This document shows positions 17,477-24,889 of a DNA stretch of 64,000 nucleotides, one piece after another. Positions within the stretch are counted from its first letter, which is position 1; every line of letters begins with the position of its first letter. The notes beneath the pieces were generated by a model. The model did not search any database and was not told the DNA's origin. It was given only the letters and a program-made list of their open reading frames with translations. The DNA lies in NCBI GenBank assembly GCA_038123735.1, contig JAYPAP010000001.1, positions 106,349-170,348 of the forward strand. Reading direction: 5' to 3'. Source of the stretch: REDI01 sp038123735. Its GTDB lineage: Bacteria > Myxococcota_A > UBA796 > GCA-2862545. The translations under genes were made by a program, and so were the position numbers.

Positions 17477-17986
17477 ATGTGGTTGTTCCTGAGCCTCATG
17501 GCGTTCGCGGCGGAGCCCGAGCCGGTCTTGGGCTCATCGGTGCCTGAGTGGACGGAACCCCTGAAGACGCAGGTGGCCCCCAGTGATTCGGTCGCGGCCC
17601 GGGTTCAGGTGGCGCTTGCTCATCGGGAGCCGGTTCGTTGTGCTGACATTCTCGGGTTCGGTGACGCCACCGCGATTCGTGATGCATTGATTGCTGGTAC
17701 GCGGACTGCTTTTCCGCCATGGGCTCCAATGCGCGCGGCATCGTGCTTAGCGGAGCTGGGGCCTTCGGATCCCGTGGCCTTTGAGCGCCTGAAGGAGCTT
17801 GTTGCGGATGAGGAGCAGCCCGGCTTTGCCCTCGTGGTCGTAGGCGCGCTCGACACCTACGCCGAGGGACAGGCCGTGGAGCTGGCGTCCGTCATCAAAT
17901 CGAACTCAAATACTCTCCTCCAAGCTAGACTTCCTGGCCGGCTCTTGAACTGCCGTCATGCCGGAGTTCGCGACCTCGCACGCTGA
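17477..17986 (+). CDS. Secreted HEAT-repeat-like protein
   Basis: A 169-residue protein with a short signal peptide (MWLFLSLMAFAAEPEP, probable cleavage after Ala). The rest is helical, with three or so pairs of short helices such as MRAASCLAELG and FALVVVGALDTYAEGQAVELA, and it ends NCRHAGVRDLAR, a HEAT-repeat-like turn. HEAT-type solenoids bind other proteins; no partner can be named. AAAGGAGA lies eight bases before the ATG. It sits 25 bases after the metalloprotease stop and 23 bases before the DUF2817 gene, so these three probably form one transcript. Confidence 0.7.
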   Translation: MWLFLSLMAFAAEPEPVLGSSVPEWTEPLKTQVAPSDSVAARVQVALAHREPVRCADILGFGDATAIRDALIAGTRTAFPPWAPMRAASCLAELGPSDPVAFERLKELVADEEQPGFALVVVGALDTYAEGQAVELASVIKSNSNTLLQARLPGRLLNCRHAGVRDLAR

Positions 17987-18009
17987 CACGTTGGAGATAG
18001 AGTTCAGGC

Positions 18010-19107
18010 ATGCCAGACGCCTCTTCTTACTCGCCAGACTACGTCGCTGCGCGCGCCCGATTTCGGGCAGCTGCTTACGCGCTTGACGCCCACGTCGAGC
18101 ACCATCCGCTCGATGCGCTGGGTCCAGACGGCGAAGACCTCTCCATCGATGTCGCGCGACTTGGGCGCATGGATGCGCGTCGGGTAGTCGTCATCACCAG
18201 CGGTTTGAGAGGGGTAGAGGGCTTTTTTGGCAGTGCGGCTCAAGCCGCGTTGTTGGAAGAGGCCATCGGCACTTGGCGACCTCCGGCGGATGCTGCGCTC
18301 TTGCTCGTCCATGGACTCAACCCGTGGGGAATGGCATGGAAGCGCAGGGTGAATGAGGATAATGTTGATCTAAATCGCAATTTTCTATTGCCCGAACAGG
18401 CGTGGCGCGGCGTTCCGGAAGGCTACGCTCGGGTAGAGACCGTGCTCCATCCAAAGACCACGCCTCCGCGAGTCGATACCTTTCCCGCATGGATGGCGTA
18501 TCGGGCGCTTCGGGAAGGGCATGGCGCGTTGCACACCACGATCGCAGCGGGCCAATACGACCGGCCGCGCGGCCTATTCTTCGGAGGGAACGGACCGAGT
18601 CGAACGAGTGTGTTGCTTCGCGAGCAGCTCACCCGGTGGTTTGGGCACGCGGAACATATCTTTCATATTGACTTACAAACCGGCGTGGGTTCGTGGGGGC
18701 GCCTCTTGCTTCTAGCTCCACATCCAGAAGAGAGCGCTGAATTTAAGAGGCTGGCGGAAGATTATGGAGGGGACACCCTCGTTCCGGTGGGCGGTCTCGG
18801 AAATGCGGTTCGCGGTCAATTCTTGCCATGGATGCGTCATCATCTGGGAGCAGACCGCTACGAGGGACTTGCTGCGGTTGCTGGAACCTACGGGCCGATC
18901 CGGCTGTTGTCTTCGTTACGGGCGGAAAACCGCGTTCATCATCACGGCATTCCGGAGGATCCGAACACCTTTCGCGTGCGGGAACGGATGCTGGATGCGT
19001 TGAATCCGCGCTCGATCAAATGGCGGAAGCGTACCGTCTTGGCTGCATTACGGATGATCCAACGAACGCTAGAAGTCCGATTGGATGCGACGCGCCAGCG
19101 TGACTAG
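18010..19107 (+). CDS. DUF2817 (M14-like carboxypeptidase) homologue lacking zinc-site residues
   Basis: At 365 residues it matches DUF2817 in length and order: VVVITSGLRGVEGFFGSAAQ (60-79), LLVHGLNPWGMAWKRRVNED, NVDLNRNF (118-125), FHIDLQTGVGSWGRLLLL, then AGTYGPIRLLSSLRAENRVH. Active members, as I recall them, have His-Gly-Val-Glu, Asp-Leu-His-Thr-Gly and Glu-Phe-Gly-Thr at the three sites. Here they read Arg-Gly-Val-Glu, Asp-Leu-Gln-Thr-Gly and Val-Ala-Gly-Thr. Both zinc His and the catalytic Glu would be gone while the scaffold is well kept, which points to a selected pseudo-enzyme and not decay. No signal peptide is seen. Its stop overlaps hpt by four bases, tail to tail. Confidence 0.85.
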   Translation: MPDASSYSPDYVAARARFRAAAYALDAHVEHHPLDALGPDGEDLSIDVARLGRMDARRVVVITSGLRGVEGFFGSAAQAALLEEAIGTWRPPADAALLLVHGLNPWGMAWKRRVNEDNVDLNRNFLLPEQAWRGVPEGYARVETVLHPKTTPPRVDTFPAWMAYRALREGHGALHTTIAAGQYDRPRGLFFGGNGPSRTSVLLREQLTRWFGHAEHIFHIDLQTGVGSWGRLLLLAPHPEESAEFKRLAEDYGGDTLVPVGGLGNAVRGQFLPWMRHHLGADRYEGLAAVAGTYGPIRLLSSLRAENRVHHHGIPEDPNTFRVRERMLDALNPRSIKWRKRTVLAALRMIQRTLEVRLDATRQRD

Positions 19108-19610
19108 GCTTCGCCTTCGTAAATGGCGATGTAGGGTAGGTTTCGGTAGACTTGGTCTAAGTCGAGGCCGTACCCAATGACGAAGTGGTCCTCGATCGTA
19201 AAACCCACAAAGTCCGCATGACACTCATGCTCTCGCCGGCTCGGCTTGTCGAGAAGGGTCACGATCGAGACGGAGGCCGGGGATTGGGCCGCGATAGACT
19301 CGCGGAGTTTGAGCAATGTAAGGCCGGTATCCACGATATCTTCGACGACGACCACGTGTCGGTCCTTGAGGTTGGGGACTCCATCGAGGGTAACGGCGCC
19401 GGTAGAGGAGGTTCCCTCATAGGAGCGCGCGCGGATGAACTCCATCGTGGTGGGACCATCGATCGCTCGGGCCAGATCGGCGAAAAATAGAACGCTGCCT
19501 TTGAGGACACAGATCAGTAACAGGTTCTCAGAAGGGTACTTAGAACGGATTTCCTGGCCGAGTTCACGTACCCGGTTGGCGATCTGTTCAGAGGTGATGA
19601 GGGCGCGCAT
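19104..19610 (-). CDS. hpt: Hypoxanthine phosphoribosyltransferase
   Basis: A 168-residue purine salvage enzyme that converts hypoxanthine (and usually guanine) plus PRPP to IMP/GMP. The PRPP-binding motif VVVVEDIVDTGLTL (about 86-99) is exact. LICVLKGSVLFFADLAR near residue 32 is the conserved loop with the Leu-Lys cis-peptide, and FVGFTIEDHFVIGYGLD is the purine-recognition and C-terminal region of bacterial Hpt. Length and motif spacing are normal. An eight-T run on the coding strand (about 19655-19662) lies upstream of the start and is not clearly a terminator. Confidence 0.95.
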   Translation of the reverse strand: MRALITSEQIANRVRELGQEIRSKYPSENLLLICVLKGSVLFFADLARAIDGPTTMEFIRARSYEGTSSTGAVTLDGVPNLKDRHVVVVEDIVDTGLTLLKLRESIAAQSPASVSIVTLLDKPSRREHECHADFVGFTIEDHFVIGYGLDLDQVYRNLPYIAIYEGEA

Positions 19611-19746
19611 GGTGGCTCCAGGAAGAAACGTGGGAGACTGGGAGTCACTCTAAAAAAAAGTGCGCATCGTCTCAACAGCCACGAAGGCCGATCCGAGAAC
19701 CAGATTATCTCACATAGGTCAGTCGTCACCGAGCCCACGGCGGCGT

Positions 19747-19777
19747 GCCCCGGTCAGAGCCAGTCTCTGGCCGGGGC
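19747..19777 (-). terminator. Strong GC hairpin downstream of infA, no U-tract
   Basis: A 13-bp near-perfect inverted repeat (GCCCCGGTCAGAG against CTCTGGCCGGGGC, one G-U type pair) with a five-base loop at 19760-19764. It lies 32 bases beyond the infA stop on the same transcript. No run of T follows on the minus strand, so it is not a textbook intrinsic terminator; it may stabilise the mRNA 3' end or assist Rho-dependent termination. Confidence 0.4.
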
Positions 19778-19808
19778 CATTCGCCGCCGGGGTTCGGACC
19801 CGATGGGC

Positions 19809-20033
19809 CTACTTGTGACGGAAGACGATTCGGCCTTTGCTCAGGTCGTATGGGCTGACTGCAACGGTGACGTGGTCACCGAGCACCACGCGAATCCGGA
19901 ACCGCCGCAACTTTCCAGCCAAGTGGGCGTGGACTTCAGTCCCCGCATCGGTTTCCACGAGGAAGTTTCCCCCGGGGAAGACTTCTTTGATCTTTCCTTC
20001 GATCTCGATCAGGTCATCGGACGACAAGCGCAC
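19809..20033 (-). CDS. infA: Translation initiation factor IF-1
   Basis: A 74-residue OB-fold protein, the normal IF-1 size. IEIEGKIKEVFPGGNFLVE, VHAHLAGKLRRFRIRVVLGD and VAVSPYDLSKGRIVFRHK are the family's diagnostic strands. It binds the ribosomal A site during initiation together with IF-2 and IF-3. It lies 63 bases downstream of tgt on the same strand and probably shares its transcript, unlike the common placement with ribosomal protein genes. A strong hairpin follows its stop. Confidence 0.97.
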   Translation of the reverse strand: MRLSSDDLIEIEGKIKEVFPGGNFLVETDAGTEVHAHLAGKLRRFRIRVVLGDHVTVAVSPYDLSKGRIVFRHK

Positions 20034-20096
20034 CTCCGGCCGCCGCCTATCGGTTGGGTGCGGAAATTACAAGGGGCGACAGCTATCGTCCGATAC

Positions 20097-21288
20097 TCAC
20101 CGTTTACGCTTTGAGCGATTGCGCTGGTTTCTCGAACGGTTTTGCCTCTTATTGGAACCGGATTGGCTCGCCTCTTTCCCGGACTTTTCCGGATAGAGCT
20201 CATGGGTATGTTTGCGGAACGACTCGAAGGTCCCATCGACTATGCTGGCTCGCATATCTGCCATAAACCTGGCAAACCAATGCAGATTATGAATCGTCGC
20301 CAGGGTGGTCCCCAAGATTTCGCCCACGCGAAAGAGGTGATGAATGTAGGCGCGGGTGAATCGCGTACAGGCCTCGCACGAACAAGACGTATCGATGGGG
20401 TACATATCGGTTCGAAAGCGCTTATCCGTAATACGGAGTCGACCGGTATTCGTATAGAGCATGCCAGAGCGGGCATGCCTGGTCTGGATGACACAGTCGA
20501 ACATATCGACCCCGCGGGCAACCCCCTCCACGAGGTCTTGGGGGCGCCCGACACCCATGAGATAGCGGGGATGTTCCTTGCTCATATGAGGTGTCGTCGC
20601 ATCGAGANNNNNNNNNNTTCATCACCTGCGGGCCCTCGCCGACCGAGAGGCCTCCAATCGCATATCCGTCGAAGCCAATCTCCGTTACCGCCTCGGCGGA
20701 GCGTGCTCGCAAGTCGGGCCAAAATCCACCTTGAACGATGCCAAATAGGCTTTGATCGGGGCGGGTGTGCGCTTCCTTGCACCGTCTCTCCCATCGATGC
20801 GTACGCGCCAAGCTCTCTTCGGCGTACGCCCGGTCAACGCCGAACGGCAGGCACTCGTCGAACACCATGGCGATGTCAGCGCCCAGCTTTTGCTGGATCT
20901 CCATCGAGATCTCCGGCGTTAGCGTGGTTCGCTTACCGTCTACCTCGTACCGAAAGGTGACCCCGTCTTCGGATACTTCTGGTTTGAGACTGTATACCTG
21001 AAAGCCACCTGAGTCGGTGAGAATCGGAAGGTCTACATCCATCATCGAATGAAGCCCTCCATGCTTTGCCACGAGGTCGGCCCCCGGGCGCTGCGACAGG
21101 TGGTAGGTATTGGCGAGGATGATCTGACTACCGGTGCCACGAATATATTCGGGGGGAAGTGCACGAACCGCCCCCTGCGTGCCGACCGGCATATACACCG
21201 GCGTCTTCACTGAGCCGCGCTCGAGATGGAGAGTGCCGGCGCGGGCCTCCCCGGATGTAGCTTCGATGTCGAATTTGATGGTGCGCAT
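20097..21288 (-). CDS. tgt: Queuine/preQ1 tRNA-ribosyltransferase (assembly gap inside)
   Basis: This enzyme swaps guanine for preQ1 at the wobble position of GUN-anticodon tRNAs. The first part runs from ATG at 21288 (MRTIKFDIEATSGEARAG) through LTDSGGFQVYSL (first catalytic Asp) to GYAIGGLSVGEGPQVM. The second part, after ten N, reads LDATTPHMSKEHPRYLMGVG, GVDMFDCV (nucleophilic Asp), the zinc set CSCEACTRFTRAYIHH, and a basic Arg/Lys tail. The two parts lie in different frames only because the N count is a placeholder; the missing sequence is probably just a few codons. Upstream ATG at 21306 is an alternative start. Confidence 0.93.
20608..20617. other. Assembly gap (10 N) inside tgt
   Basis: Ten N, a placeholder size. 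Protein alignment logic suggests only a few tgt codons are missing. Confidence 0.95.
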
Positions 21289-21375
21289 GGTGATTCCGTA
21301 GCCCATTTCGCGCAGGGGTAACCAATCGGTTTTGAGATTCGACGAGTGTGTGAAGAGGACAGCAGGAGGTGGTGC

Positions 21376-21927
21376 ATGCCGACTGTTGGTGAACTTGCTC
21401 CCGGGCTTCGGCTTCGGGACCAGAACGGCTCCTGGTTTGACCTGAGCACGCTGCAAGGAGATGCGGTCGCGGTGGTGTTCTTCTACCCTCGGGATTTTAC
21501 CGGCGGATGCACGATGGAATCATGCGCCTTTCGTGATGCCTATGAGGACTTTGTCGACGCGGGCGCCACCGTGATTGGGGTGTCTTCCGATTCGGTGGGG
21601 ACGCATCGCCGATTCGCAAATGCATTCCGTCTTCCGTTTACGTTATTGGCCGACGATGGTGGTCGAGCACGCACGGCGTGGGATGTTCCCAAGTCCTTAG
21701 GTTTTCTTCCTGGACGCGTGACGTACATCGTCGACACATCGGGCAAGGTCGTCCATGTCTTCAACAGCCAGCTCAACGCGGTGGCGCACATCCGAGAGGC
21801 GCTCGCGGTCGTTCGCCAGTTGGCGGGGTCAGCCGAACGTGGTCATCAAGAGCAGAATCGTCAGGGTGATGGAGACGAACAACAGCACTATCGCAGCCCC
21901 GATGGCCATCGCCAAGTAACGGCGTAG
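21376..21927 (+). CDS. Peroxiredoxin, BCP type (second copy)
   Basis: A 183-residue thiol peroxidase. FFYPRDFTGGCTMESCAFRD holds the peroxidatic Cys and a second Cys five residues on, and VIGVSSDSVGTHRRFANAF is the following conserved strand-helix. LPGRVTYIVDTSGKVVHVF marks the end of the fold near 140. The last ~30 residues (after VVRQLAG) are hydrophilic and overlap the convergent pseudokinase gene by 99 bases, so they may be a tail or simply read-through of that gene's antisense. GGAGG six or so bases before ATG 21376 decides the start; the frame is open from 21346. Confidence 0.85.
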   Translation: MPTVGELAPGLRLRDQNGSWFDLSTLQGDAVAVVFFYPRDFTGGCTMESCAFRDAYEDFVDAGATVIGVSSDSVGTHRRFANAFRLPFTLLADDGGRARTAWDVPKSLGFLPGRVTYIVDTSGKVVHVFNSQLNAVAHIREALAVVRQLAGSAERGHQEQNRQGDGDEQQHYRSPDGHRQVTA

Positions 21928-22908
21928 GTGCGTAGGCTCTGCGGTCGGAGCAGGCGATAGTTTCGGTCTGTTCTCAATCGCCTGGGCGACCCGTGACTTG
22001 AGCATCACCGCGGTATCGTCCTCTTTGGGTACCCTTTTCGGTGCCGTAGATGGAGTTCGGCTGGACGTAAGGAAGGCTGGCACGCGCAGAGAAGACTGTG
22101 TCTGAATCGACTCGATACTCTCTGAACGCCGTAATGACCGAAGCGAGTTGCTGGGCACGCCTTGGAGGTCTTTGAAGTGCGCTTCGGGAAGTGAAGAACC
22201 GGCGATGGCAGTCACCTCGGACCACAGCGCGATCTCCATCGCTTGGGCTTCAGACTGCTGTGAGCCTGTTTGCTCTGAAGTCGACTCATTGGCGGTGACG
22301 ACGCCCCATCGGTCGAGGATACCCTTCGAGTCTGTTTCTTCAGGAATGAGGCTGTGCTGGATTTCATCGAACGAAGTGTCGAGCTTTATCCAGCCTGGAC
22401 CTGTGGGCGGTCGAGGCTTGAGCTTTTGTACGGCCTTCGCTAATCGTTGCTGTTGTTCCGGAGACAAGGTGAGTGCATTATCGAGGTCGCGCCCGAATAA
22501 TCGTTCCCAGGCCAAGCAGTCGTCCTGCGTTGTTCCTCCCGGACCGTGCAGTAGGAGGGCCTCTCCAGTGATGGTGATCCAAACCGCGTTGGCATTGAGC
22601 GCGCCGTGGGTCTGGCCATTTGCATGCATCTGTTGGAGGGTGGTCGCGACGGCGATCCCCACCAGTCGAGCCTCTTCACCCTCGGTGGATAGCTCGGAGA
22701 GAAACCGGCCTTGAGGGAGTTCCTCGGCCCAGACAGGGTTGCCATCGAGGATCGCGGTGATCACCTGGGGTGGTGCAGTGGGACGTGCCGGGTCGGGTGG
22801 GGTGATCCGGAGCAGATAGCCTGACTTGTCTGGGTGATTGGCGAGCGCCTCGCCAGGTATGGCGCGGGGTGGAGCAATGAGGAGTGGCTGGAGTTGATAG
22901 ACGGTCAA
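21829..22908 (-). CDS. Membrane-anchored pseudokinase-like protein
   Basis: A 359-residue protein starting with TTG at 22908 behind GAGG. Residues 60-125 look like a protein-kinase C-lobe: LVGIAVATTLQQMHANGQ, then THGALNANAVWITITGEALL, which sits where kinases have HRDLKxxN and the hydrophobic strand before DFG. The catalytic Asp is absent (His-Gly-Ala-Leu-Asn) and GPGG replaces DFG; no Gly-rich loop or VAIK lysine is seen. A long polar, Ser/Pro-rich stretch (190-320) leads to one C-terminal hydrophobic segment (AMAIGAAIVLLFVSITLTIL), so it is probably tail-anchored. It likely scaffolds or senses, without phosphotransfer. Confidence 0.65.
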   Translation of the reverse strand: MTVYQLQPLLIAPPRAIPGEALANHPDKSGYLLRITPPDPARPTAPPQVITAILDGNPVWAEELPQGRFLSELSTEGEEARLVGIAVATTLQQMHANGQTHGALNANAVWITITGEALLLHGPGGTTQDDCLAWERLFGRDLDNALTLSPEQQQRLAKAVQKLKPRPPTGPGWIKLDTSFDEIQHSLIPEETDSKGILDRWGVVTANESTSEQTGSQQSEAQAMEIALWSEVTAIAGSSLPEAHFKDLQGVPSNSLRSLRRSESIESIQTQSSLRVPAFLTSSRTPSTAPKRVPKEDDTAVMLKSRVAQAIENRPKLSPAPTAEPTHLRRYLAMAIGAAIVLLFVSITLTILLLMTTFG

Positions 22909-22979
22909 CGGTAATCCTCGGCGGATTGGTGCGCAGGTGGGGGCGAACGTGCTAACCGCCCCGCACGTAGAGGAGTACC

Positions 22980-24779
22980 ATGGGCGTCTCCGGTTTGTTC
23001 CTGATTTTCATCCTGCTTGCCGTCATTGTGGCGGTGTTGCGGGAATGGACCGGTCCGGATGTCGCCCTGTTCGGAGCCCTGGTCGCGAGCTGTGTGCTGG
23101 GAATTGTGGGCGTAGAAGATGCGTTTTTAGGTTTTTCGAACCCGGCGCTTTTGACGATCGGTAGCCTATTTGTGGTCGCAGCTGCGCTGAAAGAGACGGG
23201 TGCCCTCCATGCGCTATCCAATGCCTTGTTCGGCCGTGCTCAGACCGTGCGCTTGGGTTTGGTCCGACTGTTGATCCCGACGGCGCTAATGTCGGCTGTG
23301 GTGAATAATACCCCAGTTGTCGCCATGCTTATCCCTCCGGCTCGCAGCTTCGCGAAGCGTATCGGGGATGCGCCATCACGCTTTTTGATGCCCTTGGGGT
23401 TTGCGGCGATGCTCGGTGGGACGTGTACGGTGATCGGTACGAGCGCGAACCTGGTCGTAAGCGGACAACTGGAGCGAGCGGGTCTCCCGCCTCTTGGCAT
23501 GGTGGAGCTCGCATGGGTGGGCATACCAACGGTAGTCGTGGGGATCGGCTATTTGCTGACCGTTGGCGATCGACTGCTCAATTGGTCGACGGAGCCCGGA
23601 CCAGTTCCGGATGTGGGTTCGCTGGGCGAGTATTTGGCGGAGGTACGGGTAGCGCCGGAGAGCCCGATCGTCGGAAAGACCATCGAGGGAGGTGGGTTGC
23701 GTCATCTGCCCGGGCTGTTCGTTGCGGAACTCCATCGCGCCGATGGAACGCATATCCGCCCTGTCCGCCCAACTGACCGGCTGCGAAGCGACGATACACT
23801 TGTATTATCGGGGGTTGCATCCTCGGTCGCGGATCTCCAGACCATCCCGGGCCTCGAGCCGGTGGATGGTGGCGGAGAGGCGAGCGATGCGCGGCATTTG
23901 TTCGAGGTCGTGGTTTCTCACCGGGGGCGTCTTGCAGGAAACTCAGTTAGAGAAGTGGGGTTTCGCCGACGGTATGATGCCGCAGTGCTTGCGGTGCACC
24001 GTGCCGGTGAGCGTGTCGATGGCCGGATTGGCGACATCGTTCTTCGGGCCGGCGATGCGCTGATGTTAACTGCAAACCCAGGTTTTCGGGAGACGTGGCG
24101 TGATAGCGCGGACTTCTATCTCGTGAGCGCGACCAGTGATTCGACAGCCCCGCGCTACACCAAAGCGCCGATCGCATGGGCTGTGCTGGCTGCGGTCGTT
24201 CTCATACCTGCACTCTCGCAGTTATTGCGCCTATGGTACCCCGGTCTGCCGAGTGTTCAGATCCCCGTGGTGGCCGCGGCCGGGGTGGTGGTGTTGATAC
24301 TCGGCGGGTGTGTGACTGCGCGGCAGGCGCGTCAGTCCATCGACCTATCCATCTTGATCGTGATCGGGAGTGCGCTGGGGCTCTCAGAAGCGGTAGCGGC
24401 CACCGGCCTCGTCGATGCGGCACTGCAGTGGCTGAGCGCTGGAGGCATTGCGGTCCCTCCAATCTTGGCGCTCATCCTTGCATATTGCGCGACGGTTGCG
24501 GTTGCGATGGTGTTGTCGAATGCTGCGGCAGCCGCCCTGATGATCCCGGTCGCATTCGGGCTGGCTACGGCGTGTGAGGTGGACCCTCGACCATTTGCAG
24601 TCATGGTGGCTTTGGCTGCATCGGCGGGCTTTGCCAGCCCCGTGGGGTCCAACGCTACGCTGCTGACGATGGGCCCAGGTGGATATCGGTTCCGGGACTA
24701 CTTCAGGGTTGGCTTGCCCCTGAACGCGCTCTGCTTTGGGGTTGCGCTCATCGTGGTACCCATCATTTGGCCCCTATAG
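22980..24779 (+). CDS. SLC13/CitMHS-type permease with two RCK_C (TrkA_C) domains
   Basis: A 599-residue membrane protein. The N-terminal half has about five or six hydrophobic segments with VVNNTPVVAMLIPP (the family's Asn-Asn-Thr-Pro helical hairpin, near 104-117) and GGTCTVIGTSANLVVSG. A cytoplasmic insert of ~200 residues contains two TrkA_C-like units (LAEVRVAPESPIVGKTIEGG and FEVVVSHRGRLAGNSVREVG). The C-terminal half repeats the hairpin with VLSNAAAAALMIPV and GFASPVGSNATLLT. Such proteins carry anions such as sulphate or dicarboxylates with sodium; RCK_C units usually bind small ligands and gate transport. The substrate is not readable. Confidence 0.9.
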   Translation: MGVSGLFLIFILLAVIVAVLREWTGPDVALFGALVASCVLGIVGVEDAFLGFSNPALLTIGSLFVVAAALKETGALHALSNALFGRAQTVRLGLVRLLIPTALMSAVVNNTPVVAMLIPPARSFAKRIGDAPSRFLMPLGFAAMLGGTCTVIGTSANLVVSGQLERAGLPPLGMVELAWVGIPTVVVGIGYLLTVGDRLLNWSTEPGPVPDVGSLGEYLAEVRVAPESPIVGKTIEGGGLRHLPGLFVAELHRADGTHIRPVRPTDRLRSDDTLVLSGVASSVADLQTIPGLEPVDGGGEASDARHLFEVVVSHRGRLAGNSVREVGFRRRYDAAVLAVHRAGERVDGRIGDIVLRAGDALMLTANPGFRETWRDSADFYLVSATSDSTAPRYTKAPIAWAVLAAVVLIPALSQLLRLWYPGLPSVQIPVVAAAGVVVLILGGCVTARQARQSIDLSILIVIGSALGLSEAVAATGLVDAALQWLSAGGIAVPPILALILAYCATVAVAMVLSNAAAAALMIPVAFGLATACEVDPRPFAVMVALAASAGFASPVGSNATLLTMGPGGYRFRDYFRVGLPLNALCFGVALIVVPIIWPL

Positions 24780-24808
24780 GCTGATGTCTCGCAAGGGTCT
24801 GTCAGCGA

Positions 24809-24836
24809 CTTGCCGCTGGCGGTATCCGCGCCCATA
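24809..24836 (+). promoter_or_regulatory. Candidate sigma-32 (heat-shock) promoter of clpB
   Basis: CTTGCCG at 24809-24815 and GCCCATAC at 24830-24837 are separated by 14 bases, close to the sigma-32 consensus CTTGAAA / N13-14 / CCCCATNT. It lies 53 bases before the clpB ATG. The family's known heat-shock control supports the reading, but the assignment is by eye. Confidence 0.45.
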
Positions 24837-24844
24837 CTCCGGAA

Positions 24845-24873
24845 GCGCCCAGGTGCTACGACCTGGTGGGCGC
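24845..24873 (+). promoter_or_regulatory. Hairpin in the clpB 5' leader
   Basis: CCAGGT (24849-24854) pairs with ACCTGG (24861-24866) around a six-base loop, and the flanking GCGC arms can pair with a three-base bulge. It would sit at the very 5' end of a transcript from the candidate promoter at 24809. The Shine-Dalgarno TTGGAG lies just outside it, so direct masking of the ribosome site is not evident. Confidence 0.4.
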
Positions 24874-24889
24874 GTGGTTGGAGATTCAG

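Noticed and set aside
19740..19803. tRNA-like T-arm (GGGGTTCGGACCC) near the infA hairpin
   Set aside because: No acceptor, D-arm or anticodon stem can be built around it.
20142..20960. A 272-residue plus-strand frame across the tgt gap
   Set aside because: It reads through N and is antisense to tgt.
20097..21288. Apparent frameshift splitting tgt into two pieces
   Set aside because: The frame change coincides exactly with ten N of unknown true length, and both halves are full-quality Tgt sequence, so a pseudogene call is not justified.
24780..24889. CIRCE element upstream of clpB
   Set aside because: No TTAGCACTC/GAGTGCTAA inverted repeat is present; the hairpin there has a different sequence.
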